The notes: generated by a model from the sequence alone, not told the origin. Counted from the stretch's first letter, positions 1 to 8,042 are shown. The stretch: 33,811 bases of DNA from an uncultured Novosphingobium sp. (GCA_937996535.1 CALKVF010000098.1:1-33811), one strand, 5' to 3'. Translations and numbers: made by a program.

Positions 1-1421
1 TCGAAGATCGCGCGGCTGGCTTCCTTGTAGCCCATTTCCACCGCCTGGACGACGCGGCGTCCACGCTTGCGCTCTTCGCGGATGCGCTCGTTGATCAGCA
101 CGTTGGCGTCAACCGCCGCACCGATGGTCAGCACGAACCCGGCGATCCCCGGCAGGGTCAGCGTGGTGTTCATGATCGCCATCACGCCCAGGATCATCAG
201 CACGTTCACCACCAGCGCGAGATCGGCGTACAGCCCGAAGCGGCCATAGGTGAGGAAGATGATGATCACCACCGCCAGGGTGCCGGCGGCCATCGCGACG
301 ATCCCCTTGTTGATCGAATCCGCGCCGAGATCTGGCCCGACCGAGCGTTCCTCGACCACCTTGAGATCGACCGGCAGCGCGCCCGAGCGTAGCGAGATCG
401 CCAGCTGGTTCGCGCTTTCGACCGAGAAGCTGCCCGAAATGCGCGCCTGCCCGCCGATGATCGGCTCCTGGATAACGGGTGCGGAGAGCACCTTGCCGTC
501 GAGGATGATGGCAAACCGCTTGCCGGTGTTTTCGCTGGTCAGGCGGGCGAACTTGGCGCCGCCCTGCTGATCGAAGGTGATGTTGACGATCGGGGTGTTG
601 TTGCGATCATCGAAGCTCTGCTGCGCATTGGCGAGCTGATCGCCCTTGATCCCGCCCAGTCGGCGCACGGGCAGCGGCAAGGCGCCGTCCTTGGCCGGAT
701 CGAGATAGGGCACCAGTTCGTCGCCCGGGGGGACGATGCCCTGCTGGATGTCCGAAGCCAGCGCGCTGTCATCAACCAGCTTGAATTCGAGCTTGGCGGT
801 CTGGCCGAGCAGGTTCTTGAGCGCCGAGGGATCCTTGAGCCCGGGCACCTGCACCACGATGCGGTCCGCGCCCTGACGGATGATAGTCGGCTCGCGGGTG
901 CCGAGCGCGTCGATGCGCTTGCGCACCACTTCGGTGGCCGTGTCCATCGCCTGGGTCGCCGCCTGGTCCACCCCGGCCTGGGTCGGGGTCATGACGATGG
1001 TGCCCCCGTTGACGACATTGAGATCCCAGTCACGCTGGCCGGTCAGCTGGGCGCCGCTGGTCAGGGTCTGGAGCTGTTCGCGCGCGGCATCGACCTGGGT
1101 GGGATCGGCAAGCATGAAGCTGACCGAGCCGTCCTTGGTCGAAATGTCGCCGATGCGGATCGGGTGATCCGCCGCCTTGAGGCGGGCACGCACGTCATCG
1201 GCCATCGTTTCAAGGCGCTGGCGGCGCACCTGATCGGCATTGGCTTCGAGCAGGATGTGGCTGCCCCCGGCAAGGTCAAGGCCAAGGTTGACCTTGGGCG
1301 CCGGCAGCGCTGCCGGCCACGGCAGACCCGCAACCGAGAAGATCGAAGGCAGGGCGGCAAGCGCGAACACCAGGGTGATCGCCCAGAGCCAGGCCTGCTT
1401 CCAACGAGGAAAATCGAGCAT
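1..1421 (-). CDS. secD: Protein translocase subunit SecD (3' end cut by window)
   Basis: SecD is an inner-membrane partner of SecYEG that, with SecF, uses the proton motive force to complete protein export through its large periplasmic domain. Translating the minus strand from the ATG at 1419-1421 gives MLDFPRWKQAWLWAITLVFA, a first membrane helix, followed by the family hallmark LGLDLAGGSHILLEA near residues 47-61. The far end of the reading shows the RND-type membrane region, including TLPGIAGFVLTIGAAVDANV and the cytoplasmic loop INERIREERKRGRR. The reading frame stays open to base 1, so roughly 473 codons are visible and the last helices are missing. It lies 48 bp downstream of yajC on the same strand, the usual yajC-secD-secF order, so secF is expected just outside the window. 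Confidence 0.95.
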   Translation of the reverse strand, partial: MLDFPRWKQAWLWAITLVFALAALPSIFSVAGLPWPAALPAPKVNLGLDLAGGSHILLEANADQVRRQRLETMADDVRARLKAADHPIRIGDISTKDGSVSFMLADPTQVDAAREQLQTLTSGAQLTGQRDWDLNVVNGGTIVMTPTQAGVDQAATQAMDTATEVVRKRIDALGTREPTIIRQGADRIVVQVPGLKDPSALKNLLGQTAKLEFKLVDDSALASDIQQGIVPPGDELVPYLDPAKDGALPLPVRRLGGIKGDQLANAQQSFDDRNNTPIVNITFDQQGGAKFARLTSENTGKRFAIILDGKVLSAPVIQEPIIGGQARISGSFSVESANQLAISLRSGALPVDLKVVEERSVGPDLGADSINKGIVAMAAGTLAVVIIIFLTYGRFGLYADLALVVNVLMILGVMAIMNTTLTLPGIAGFVLTIGAAVDANVLINERIREERKRGRRVVQAVEMGYKEASRAIF

Positions 1422-1469
1422 GAGTGCGTGTCGCTTTCGCTAGCGTGACGTGCGTGAAAAGACGCCGGA

Positions 1470-1805
1470 TCAGTCGTTCGCGGGGGCCGCGCCCACCGGG
1501 GGCACGACATCGGCGATGGTCGACTTGACCGCCTTGACCTTGATGTTGGGGCCCAGTTCAAGCTCGACGTAGTGCTCGTCGACCTTGATCACCTTGGCGA
1601 GCAGACCGCCACCGGTGAGCACCTGATCGCCCTTCTTGATCCCGCCCAGCTTGCTTTGCAGATCCTTCTGGCGCTTCATCTGCGGGCGCAGGATCAGGAA
1701 CCAGAACACGCCGACCATCGCGACCAGCGGCAGGAACTGCGTCCAGGCCGGCGGACCATCAACCGGGGCTGCGGCGGCAAGGGTAAGGAGGATCGGGCTG
1801 CTCAT
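1470..1805 (-). CDS. yajC: Sec translocon accessory subunit YajC
   Basis: YajC is a small single-span membrane protein that co-purifies with SecDF and SecYEG. The 111-aa product has one strong hydrophobic helix (FLPLVAMVGVFWFLILRPQ, about residues 24-42). The family signature RPQMKRQKD follows directly, then a small soluble beta domain containing KKGDQVLTGGGLLAKVIKVD. The length matches the family (about 100-120 aa). It is the first gene of a minus-strand unit leading into secD, with a 48-bp gap. The start at 1805 is the only one that keeps the short N-terminal periplasmic segment. An AGGA about 15 bases upstream is a weak ribosome site. Confidence 0.95.
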   Translation of the reverse strand: MSSPILLTLAAAAPVDGPPAWTQFLPLVAMVGVFWFLILRPQMKRQKDLQSKLGGIKKGDQVLTGGGLLAKVIKVDEHYVELELGPNIKVKAVKSTIADVVPPVGAAPAND

Positions 1806-2088
1806 GGTGCTGTCGTGCTTTCCTGAAACCGTCGCCCGGAAGGACCGGGCAGAATTGCGCGCGCCTAGCAGCTAGGCCGCGGCATGGCAACGCGCACGCC
1901 CCTGCCATCCCCTGCCGGCACGCCCCAAGGTGGCGCTTTTCGATCCACCTTCAAGAGTGCGGCCAGCACTTGCCGGAACACTTGTCTGGACAGATGCCCA
2001 AAACAAGACATCGCGACCCGCTTGCCTTACCGGTTCGTCCTGCCTATAGGCGCGGCTCCCAGCCGGAAGCGGCACGGGAAAATACGGT

Positions 2089-2165
2089 CGGGACGTAGCG
2101 CAGCCTGGTAGCGCATCACACTGGGGGTGTGGGGGTCGGAGGTTCGAATCCTCTCGTCCCGACCA
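2089..2165 (+). tRNA. tRNA-Pro(GGG)
   Basis: A 77-nt cloverleaf folds completely: acceptor CGGGACG pairs with CGTCCCG, D arm GCGC/GCGC, anticodon stem TCACA/TGTGG around loop CTGGGGG (anticodon GGG, proline), T arm GGAGG-TTCGAAT-CCTCT. Discriminator A and an encoded CCA end the gene. The region between yajC and this tRNA (1806-2088) shows no convincing gene. Confidence 0.96.
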
Positions 2166-2468
2166 ATTTTCTTCCTGCACATCACCGAGTGGCCGCGCCA
2201 TCATGCGCTGCTGCATCTGGCCAGCAGGATCCCACACATTCCGTTCGTTCCGCCGTGCGATTTTCGCGCGCCTTGCTGCGCAATATCGCCAATTTCGGGG
2301 CAATTTGTATCCGAAATGAATAGCAAGCACCCCGGACAAACCCATACCGGATCATTTCGATTCAGAAACGGATTTCCCGCGGCAGGCCGACCCGGTAACG
2401 GCGGGCGCATGTATCTAGACTTTTGATCTAGTTTTTGCGTCTAAATTTCCGTCCAGGGGGTCTCCATC
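2166..2468 (+). promoter_or_regulatory. Intergenic upstream region of the cadherin-repeat protein gene
   Basis: This stretch of 303 bases separates tRNA-Pro(GGG) from the next start codon and contains no believable gene. It is clearly more AT-rich than its surroundings in two places. A 7-bp inverted repeat ATTTCGG/CCGAAAT (2292-2298 and 2311-2317, spacer 12) lies in the first. The second (2411-2447) carries the TCTA-rich array annotated separately. A Shine-Dalgarno-like AGGGGG at 2455-2460 stands 8 bases before the ATG at 2469. No clear -35/-10 pair could be fixed by eye. Confidence 0.5.
2415..2431 (+). promoter_or_regulatory. Candidate operator: 17-bp dyad CTAGA-N7-TCTAG (copy 1 of 3)
   Basis: The bases CTAGACTTTTGATCTAG form a perfect 5-bp inverted repeat with a 7-bp spacer, ending 37 bases before the start codon of the cadherin-repeat protein. 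TCTA recurs at 2414, 2427 and 2440, exactly 13 bp apart. Near-identical dyads lie at 14527-14543 and 19851-19867, both in front of type I secretion or adhesin genes. The site is seen directly. A role as a regulator-binding site is inference. Confidence 0.5.
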
Positions 2469-5400
2469 ATGAATCTTCGCAATGCGCTGCTCTATACCGC
2501 AGCTGCCGTCGCCTTCGCCGGCTCAGCCAGCGCCGCTCAGGCATCGACCGTTTCGGCGACCTTCACCAAGGGCGCGATTGCCGAATATACCAACGGCGCG
2601 AACCAGACGAGCAACGCCCGCCTGTTCAGCCAGCTGGGCATTCAGAGCATCATGATCAGCCAGGCCAGCACGACCTGGGGCGGCACGCAGGGCAACGACA
2701 CCACGGTCAACGTCACCCTGACCAAGACCAACGGTCAGGTCGAAACCTTCACTGCCGCGATCAACTGGCTGCAGAAGACCGGCAATACCGCCGACTGGAT
2801 CGGCCTGACCATCTCGCCGACCACGTCCGTGAATGACGGGTTCACGCTCTCGGCCGGCTCGCAGAAGACCTATCTGCTCGAATTCTCGCACAGCTCGCTG
2901 GTCGAAACGATGTACGCGTCGGATCCGAACAGCCTCGATGGCAGCTCGGACACCCGCGGCGCGATTTCGGCGCTGAACGCACTGGTTCCGCTCGACACCA
3001 CCGCCCCCGTCATCACCGGCCCAACCGGCGGCGCTGGCGCGGCCAACTCGGCGGTCTCGGTCAACGAAAACCAGACCGGCGCGACCCGCCTGACCGCCAA
3101 CGAGCCGGTCACCTGGTCGATCGTGGGCGGCACCGATGCCGGCAAGTTCAGCATCGCGCCCGATGGCACCATCACCTTCAACACCGCGCCCGACTATGAA
3201 GCGCCGACCGATAGCAACACCAACAACACCTATGTCGTGACCGTTCAGGCCACCGATGCTTCGGGCAACGTGTCGACCCAGACCGTGACCGTCACGGTGC
3301 TGAACCTCAACGACACGACCCCGGTGTTCATCAACACCAATGCCACCAGCGGCGGCAGCGCCTCTTACAGCTTCAACTATGCTGAAAACTCGGCGACGAC
3401 GACTACGCTGGGCACCGTGACTGCCGCAGGCGGCACCGGCGCGCTGACCTACTCGATCACCGCCGGCGATCCGAACAACTGGTACCAGATCAACCCGACC
3501 ACGGGGGCGATCACGCTCACCACCGCCGGCGCGGCCTCGCTCGCCAACGATTACGAGCAGACCCCCAATGCCCAGACCCTGACCGTGCAGGTCAGCGACG
3601 GCACGGCGAGCACCACCATCCAGGTTGCGCTCAACGAAACCGATGTGAACGAAAACCCGCCCGCCATCACCGGCCCGAGCGGCGGCAGCGGCGCGGCGGC
3701 TTCGGCCCTCACCGTCAACGAAAACCAGACGGCCGTGACCCAGATGACCGCCGACAAGCCGGTCACCTGGTCGATCTCGGGCGGCACCGAAGCCAGCAAG
3801 TTCAGCATCGCCCCCAACGGCATCATCACCTTCAACACCGCGCCCAACTATGAAGCGCCGACCGATGGTGACACCAACAACACCTACGTCCTGGTGGTTC
3901 AGGCCGTGGATTCGAGCGGCGCGATCACCACGCAGACCGTGACTGTCACCGTTGCCAACATCGATGACACCGCCCCGGCGATCACCGGCCCCAACGGCGG
4001 CCCCGGTGCGGCGGCTTCGGCGCTGACCGTCAACGAAAACCAGACCGCGGTTACCCGCCTGGTTGCCAACGAAGGCGTGACCTGGTCGATCACCGGGGGC
4101 ACCGATGCTGCCAAGTTCAGCATTGCCGCCGACGGCACGATCACCTTCAACACCGCGCCGGACTATGAAGCTCCGACCGACAGCGACGGCAACAACACCT
4201 ATGTGCTGACCGTTCAGGCGGTTGATGCGGCCGGCAACATTTCGACCCAGACGATCACCGTCACGGTTGCCAACCTCGACGACACCGCTCCGGTCATCAC
4301 CGGCCCGAGCGGCGGCGCCGGCGCTGCGGCCTCGACCATCGGGGTCTATGAAGACCAGACCGCGGTGACCCGCGTGACCGCCAACGAAACCGTCACCTGG
4401 TCGATCGTGGGCGGCGCCGATGCGGCGCAGTTTACCATTGCTGCCGATGGCACGATCACCTTCCGCACCGCCCCGGACTTTGAAAATCCGGCCGATGCCG
4501 ATCACAACAACGCCTATCTGGTCCAGGTTCAGGCCCGTGACGCGGCTGGCAACGTTTCGACCCAGACGATCACCGTCAACGTGCTCAACCTGGACGAAAT
4601 CACCCAGAAGCTGAACGCGATCTCGAGCGCGCTGCGTTCGAACCTGCGCAACTATGCCTTCGGCAGCCTGCAGGACATGCTCTCGTTCAACGAAGGGCTG
4701 ATGCAGAACACCGCCGATGGCGATTGCAACGCCAACGCCCGCAACAAGGGTGTCCACGGTTCGGTTCGCGCCAACCAGAGCGGCGAAAACGTCGATCTGA
4801 AGCTGTCGCGCCAGGTCAACGCCTGCGCCACCCGCGTGCGGATCTACTTCGACATGGGCCTCGCTGCCTCGTCGATGGCTGGCAACGCCAACCTGCGCGC
4901 GCTCGGCTCGGTCCGCGCCGAAACTCTGGTTGCCAAGGACGTGACCGTGGGCCTCGGCCTGATGGGCTCGTTCGCGTCGGACAACCTGACCAGCTTTGCC
5001 AACAGCTCGATCTCGGATGAATCGCTGCAGGGCAACCTCTACGTCCGCGCCCGCCTCAGCGACACGCTGCGCGCTGGCGCCTTCGGCAGCATCGGCAAGG
5101 CCTGGTACCGCTTTGGCCTGCACGACGATGGCTTCAACCTGGCGGGCCGCATGACCGGCGATCGCTATGCCTACGGTGCCATGCTGAGCGGCGACATGAC
5201 CCTTGCCGGGATCAAGGTCACCACCGACGTTGCGCTGTCGCGTGCGGTCGAAAAGCTGGGCAGCGCCAGCCTCGCAGCCAACTACAAGGGCGAAAGCCGC
5301 TCGGGCATCGGCTTTGCGGTCGGCACCGTCGATGCGACCCGCCTCAGCGTTCCGGCGCACCTGCGCCTGATCTCGCGCGGGGACGAAAAGGCCGATAGCC

Positions 5401-5699
5401 ACTCGCTGGTTCTGACCTTCAGCCCCGGCCTGCTGTGCGAAGACAAGTCGGCCGATGCCTCGGGCCTGAGCTGCGGTTACCAGCTGGGCGGCAAGCTCTC
5501 GCTGGCCACCAGCAGCCGCGACCGCGCCTACCTCGATGCACGTCACGAAGACGTCAGCGGCAACACCCGCGAAGTGTTCTCGCTGGGCTATGCGCACCGC
5601 TGGGGCCCGGTCGAACTGGGCGTCTCGGTCGATCAGGATGTCTCGGCTATGCGCGGCGACAGCCGGGCGATGATGCGCCTGCGCTTCGTCGGCCGCTAA
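2469..5699 (+). CDS. Secreted cadherin-like repeat protein with C-terminal outer-membrane beta-barrel-like domain
   Basis: The 1076-aa product begins with a clean signal peptide (NALLYTAAAVAFAGSASA, cleavage near residue 23-25). An unrecognised domain of about 150 residues follows. Five cadherin-like domains of about 105 residues come next (about residues 175-710). Four share the pattern ITGPxGGxGAA, VNENQT, VTWSIxGGTDA, DGTITFNTAPDYEAPTD, and GNxSTQTxTVTV; the second domain is a more canonical, divergent cadherin fold. From about residue 740 to the end, alternating amphipathic strands finish in MRLRFVGR, resembling an autotransporter or surface-antigen barrel. The family logic suggests a surface-displayed passenger. 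No enzyme motif is visible. The two Cys pairs around DGDCNAN/VNACATR and LLCED/LSCGYQ are unusual for a barrel. It is monocistronic, ending in a strong terminator. Export by its own barrel is inferred. Confidence 0.8.
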   Translation: MNLRNALLYTAAAVAFAGSASAAQASTVSATFTKGAIAEYTNGANQTSNARLFSQLGIQSIMISQASTTWGGTQGNDTTVNVTLTKTNGQVETFTAAINWLQKTGNTADWIGLTISPTTSVNDGFTLSAGSQKTYLLEFSHSSLVETMYASDPNSLDGSSDTRGAISALNALVPLDTTAPVITGPTGGAGAANSAVSVNENQTGATRLTANEPVTWSIVGGTDAGKFSIAPDGTITFNTAPDYEAPTDSNTNNTYVVTVQATDASGNVSTQTVTVTVLNLNDTTPVFINTNATSGGSASYSFNYAENSATTTTLGTVTAAGGTGALTYSITAGDPNNWYQINPTTGAITLTTAGAASLANDYEQTPNAQTLTVQVSDGTASTTIQVALNETDVNENPPAITGPSGGSGAAASALTVNENQTAVTQMTADKPVTWSISGGTEASKFSIAPNGIITFNTAPNYEAPTDGDTNNTYVLVVQAVDSSGAITTQTVTVTVANIDDTAPAITGPNGGPGAAASALTVNENQTAVTRLVANEGVTWSITGGTDAAKFSIAADGTITFNTAPDYEAPTDSDGNNTYVLTVQAVDAAGNISTQTITVTVANLDDTAPVITGPSGGAGAAASTIGVYEDQTAVTRVTANETVTWSIVGGADAAQFTIAADGTITFRTAPDFENPADADHNNAYLVQVQARDAAGNVSTQTITVNVLNLDEITQKLNAISSALRSNLRNYAFGSLQDMLSFNEGLMQNTADGDCNANARNKGVHGSVRANQSGENVDLKLSRQVNACATRVRIYFDMGLAASSMAGNANLRALGSVRAETLVAKDVTVGLGLMGSFASDNLTSFANSSISDESLQGNLYVRARLSDTLRAGAFGSIGKAWYRFGLHDDGFNLAGRMTGDRYAYGAMLSGDMTLAGIKVTTDVALSRAVEKLGSASLAANYKGESRSGIGFAVGTVDATRLSVPAHLRLISRGDEKADSHSLVLTFSPGLLCEDKSADASGLSCGYQLGGKLSLATSSRDRAYLDARHEDVSGNTREVFSLGYAHRWGPVELGVSVDQDVSAMRGDSRAMMRLRFVGR
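3657..4600 (+). repeat. Three tandem 315-bp (105-aa) cadherin-like repeats
   Basis: The coding motif ATCACCGGC (Ile-Thr-Gly) starts at 3666, 3981 and 4296, so the unit is exactly 315 bp and in frame. A fourth copy begins at 3012, separated from the array by one divergent cadherin domain. The units keep VNENQT, TWSI.GGTDA and FNTAPDYEAP almost unchanged. This points to recent duplication or homogenisation. Confidence 0.9.
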
Positions 5700-5723
5700 G
5701 CGCCGTCACGGCCCAAACGAACA

Positions 5724-5753
5724 GGGGGCTGCCCACCGGGCGGCCCCCTTTTT
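5724..5753 (+). terminator. Rho-independent terminator of the cadherin-repeat gene
   Basis: An 11-bp GC stem (GGGGGCTGCCC with GGGCGGCCCCC, one G-T pair, loop ACC) is followed by five T residues, 24 bases after the stop codon. On the opposite strand no T run follows, so termination is expected mainly for plus-strand transcription. Confidence 0.92.
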
Positions 5754-5775
5754 CGTGGGCGCGATCCCGCCGCCG

Positions 5776-6549
5776 TTAGCGTCCCTTCCAGACCGGCGCG
5801 CGCTTTTCGGCAAAGGCCAGCGGCCCTTCGCGCGCATCCTCGCTGGTGCGCCAGGCGATGAACGCGGGATCGCCGGGCTGCGCGCCCATCGCCGCCTCGA
5901 CATCGGGCGCGGCCAGCCCGCGTAGCACCAATTCCTTTGAGGTGCGCACCGAAACCGGCGAGGCGCGCAGGATATCGCTGCACCAGCGCGCGGTGGCGCT
6001 GGCCAGATCGGCATCGTCGACCACTTCGGTGACAAAGCCCATCCGCAGCCCGTTTTCCGCGCTGGCCCGGCGTGCCGCCAGGATCATCCCCATCGCCTGC
6101 TTGAGCGGCGCCTGACGCGCCAACCGGTGCAGCCCCCCGCCCAGCGCGATCGCGCCGACCAGCGGCTCGGGCAGCCCAAACGAGGCACTGCGCGCTGCCA
6201 CCACGATGTCGCAGGCGAGCACGAGTTCAAACCCGCCGCCCAGCGCGAGGCCATTCACCGCCGCGATCACCGGCTTAGGGCAATCGAACCGCTCGATCAG
6301 TCCGGCATAGCCATGCGGCGGATAGCCGCCCGCGCCGCCGGCTGCCGCTTCCTTGAGATCGGAGCCCGCGCAAAACGCCCGCCCCTCGCCCGTCACCACG
6401 CAAACCTGTTCATCGTCTGCCGCGGCGAAGGCGTTGAACGCCTCTTCCAGCTGCCAGTGCATTGCGGTGGTGATGGCGTTGAGCGCATCGGGCCGCGCCA
6501 GCGTGATCGTGCGCACACCGCCCGTCACCTCGATCCGAATATCCGTCAT
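5776..6549 (-). CDS. Enoyl-CoA hydratase/isomerase family protein (crotonase)
   Basis: Crotonase-fold enzymes act on acyl-CoA thioesters, most often hydrating trans-2-enoyl-CoA in fatty-acid or amino-acid breakdown. The product (257 aa from the chosen start) shows ITLARPDALNAI near the N-terminus, GEGRAFCAGSDLKE (oxyanion hole) and LALGGGFELVLACDIVVAA. It also has FGLPEPLVGAIALGGG. The two glutamates used by true hydratases (GGGFEL and LPEP) are both kept, so hydratase activity is plausible; the substrate cannot be named. The ATG at 6549 (MTDIRIEV) is preferred because it starts at the conserved first strand. In-frame ATGs at 6558 and 6579 would add 3 or 10 residues. The gene is transcribed away from the holin gene, sharing the intergenic region 6550-6675. 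Confidence 0.88.
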   Translation of the reverse strand: MTDIRIEVTGGVRTITLARPDALNAITTAMHWQLEEAFNAFAAADDEQVCVVTGEGRAFCAGSDLKEAAAGGAGGYPPHGYAGLIERFDCPKPVIAAVNGLALGGGFELVLACDIVVAARSASFGLPEPLVGAIALGGGLHRLARQAPLKQAMGMILAARRASAENGLRMGFVTEVVDDADLASATARWCSDILRASPVSVRTSKELVLRGLAAPDVEAAMGAQPGDPAFIAWRTSEDAREGPLAFAEKRAPVWKGR

Positions 6550-6607
6550 CGCCCTCATCCCCTGTTGTTCTCGACCCACAGCGTTTCGAGCCGGAGCGCG
6601 AATGACA

Positions 6608-6646
6608 AGACAATTTTCCTACACAAACCAAATTGGTTATTTGTCT
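6608..6646. promoter_or_regulatory. Palindromic AT-rich region between the crotonase and holin genes
   Basis: Two inverted repeats lie in the divergent intergenic region. AACCAA-A-TTGGTT occupies 6626-6638. AGACAA/TTGTCT occupies 6608-6613 and 6641-6646. The AT content is high compared with the coding sequence around it, so this is the likely shared promoter and operator area. The regulator cannot be named from the sequence. Confidence 0.4.
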
Positions 6647-6675
6647 GTCCGAATTACACCTGAAGGGAATTGCCG

Positions 6676-7089
6676 ATGCCGATACTCGATGCGCTGATCT
6701 CGCCGCTGGCCGCCATCATCGACAAGCTGATCCCCGACAAGGCCGCCCGCGACAAGGCCAAGCTCGAACTGCTCCAGCTGCAAGGCTCGCAGGAACTCGC
6801 AGAAATCAACGCCCGGCTGTCCGCGATCGTGGCCGAGGCCAATTCCGCCGATCCCTGGACCAGCCGCGCCCGCCCCAGCTTTCTCTACGTGATGTATGTC
6901 CTGCTGCTGTGGTCGCTGCCGATGGGGCTGCTGGCGGCGTTTCGCCCCGACAAGGCGGTTGCCATCGGCCAGGGCATGAACGCCTATCTCGCCGGTTTTC
7001 CCGAGCCGCTCTACGCGCTCTTCGGCACAGGCTATCTGGGCTACACCGCCGCGCGTCAGTGGGGCAAGATCGCCGGGAGCGACCGCTAG
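6676..7089 (+). CDS. Holin family protein, GTA-type 3TM holin-like
   Basis: The 137-aa protein starts ILDALISPLAAIIDKLIPDK, a short amphipathic region. A charged helical stretch (DKAKLELLQLQGSQELAEIN) and the conserved DPWTSRARPSFLYVMYVLLL follow. Two hydrophobic segments come next, around FLYVMYVLLLWSLPMGLLAA and AYLAGFPEPLYALFGTGYLG. This arrangement matches the holin-of-3TMs family linked to gene transfer agent or phage release in alphaproteobacteria. Such proteins make inner-membrane holes that let a lysis enzyme reach the wall. The ATG at 6676 is chosen because AAGGG at 6663-6667 is 8 bases upstream; a TTG at 6670 would add two residues. No endolysin, capsid or terminase gene is nearby, so the lysis role here is inferred from family only. 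Confidence 0.75.
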   Translation: MPILDALISPLAAIIDKLIPDKAARDKAKLELLQLQGSQELAEINARLSAIVAEANSADPWTSRARPSFLYVMYVLLLWSLPMGLLAAFRPDKAVAIGQGMNAYLAGFPEPLYALFGTGYLGYTAARQWGKIAGSDR

Positions 7090-7199
7090 GCGCCCCGCGC
7101 CGCCGGTCAGGCCGGTTAGCTTCGGGTAATCTTTTGGCGCTATTGCCCGGTGCAACAGGCCGCATTCCGCGCGGCGCACCACCGATCAGGGACACGACA

Positions 7200-7511
7200 T
7201 TGGCCGCAACATCACTGCCCCTTCCCGCCCGCCTTGCCCGGCTGGCCCAGATCACCGCGTGGCTGGTCCCGGCCAGCCTGATGGCCAGCGCCTGCTCCAG
7301 CGGGGAGGCCGCGCTCAACGAAAAGGTCGCCGCGGGTGAAGCCGCCGCCAAGCGCGCCGAAACCGCCGCCGACCGCGCCGAATCCGCCGTGCGCAAGGCC
7401 GGCGGCAGCGCTGCCCCGGCTGTAGTCGAGGAAAACGAGCCCGAACCCGTCAACGTCGATCCCGGCGAAATTCACGACCTCCCTGACGACGCTGCCGCGC
7501 AGGCCGGCTGA
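7200..7511 (+). CDS. Small putative lipoprotein with coiled-coil segment
   Basis: I do not recognise this 104-aa product as a named family. A TTG start at 7200 is supported by AGGGA at 7188-7192, 7 bases upstream, and because it creates a proper signal peptide. The hydrophobic stretch QITAWLVPASLMASACSS ends in an imperfect lipobox (ASAC), giving a likely lipidated Cys near residue 33. An Ala/Lys/Glu-rich heptad-like helix follows (NEKVAAGEAAAKRAETAADR), and then an acidic Pro/Asp-rich tail. It sits 110 bp after the holin gene on the same strand. A small lipoprotein after a holin recalls outer-membrane spanin subunits, but the sequence alone does not show that role. The reading frame continues upstream through the holin gene in another frame; that part is not coding. 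Confidence 0.6.
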   Translation: MAATSLPLPARLARLAQITAWLVPASLMASACSSGEAALNEKVAAGEAAAKRAETAADRAESAVRKAGGSAAPAVVEENEPEPVNVDPGEIHDLPDDAAAQAG

Positions 7512-7604
7512 CCCGCCCTACCCGGGCACTTCCGGGCCTTTCCGCTTGTGCCGCGCCCGCGCGCGGCTATGGAGGCTGGATAGTCAAGCCTCGGGAGCCC
7601 CAGC

Positions 7605-8042
7605 GTGAGCCGCAAAGTCATCCATGTCCTGCACGGGCCGAACCTGAACCTGCTCGGCACGCGCGAGCCGGAAATCTACGGCCGCGAAACCCTTGCCGAC
7701 ATCGATGGCCGGCTGGCCGCGCGCGCTGCCGAACTGGGCTTTGACATCGAAGCCCACCAATCGAACCACGAAGGCAACCTGGTTGACTGGTTGCAGGCCG
7801 CCAATGCCAGCGGCGCCCATGCCGTGCTGATCAATGCCGGGGCCTATACCCACACCTCGGTCGCGATCCACGACGCGATCCGCGCGATCAAGGTGCCGGT
7901 GATCGAAGTGCACCTGTCCAACCCGCACCTGCGCGAGGAATTCCGCCACAAGAGCTATATCGGCATGGCCGCCAAGGGCACGATCTGCGGGTTCGGTTCG
8001 GAAAGCTACCTGCTCGCGCTGGAAGCTGCGGCGCGGCTCTGA
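7605..8042 (+). CDS. aroQ: Type II 3-dehydroquinate dehydratase
   Basis: This enzyme catalyses the third step of the shikimate pathway, converting 3-dehydroquinate to 3-dehydroshikimate in the cytoplasm. The 145-aa length is typical for type II enzymes, which form dodecamers. Visible active-site motifs are HGPNLNLLGTREPEIYG, with the flexible-loop Arg20 and catalytic Tyr25, then HQSNHEG, INAGAYTHTSVA and VHLSNPHLREEFRHKS with the catalytic His. The GTG start at 7605 is preceded by GGGAG. In many alphaproteobacteria aroQ lies directly before accB and accC, as here, although a weak hairpin in the gap (8055-8073) may limit readthrough. Confidence 0.96.
   Translation: MSRKVIHVLHGPNLNLLGTREPEIYGRETLADIDGRLAARAAELGFDIEAHQSNHEGNLVDWLQAANASGAHAVLINAGAYTHTSVAIHDAIRAIKVPVIEVHLSNPHLREEFRHKSYIGMAAKGTICGFGSESYLLALEAAARL

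Noticed and set aside
1872..2345. A possible 157-aa minus-strand protein over tRNA-Pro(GGG)
   Set aside because: Its centre, GREDSNLRPPHPQ, is the well-known translation of an antisense tRNA-Pro gene, so it is an artefact.
2523..5597. A 1024-codon open frame antisense to the cadherin-repeat gene
   Set aside because: It is a GC-bias shadow: composition is Gly/Arg/Val/Asp-rich with no domain, and it mirrors the repeats of the real gene. The plus-strand protein has a signal peptide, domains and a terminator.
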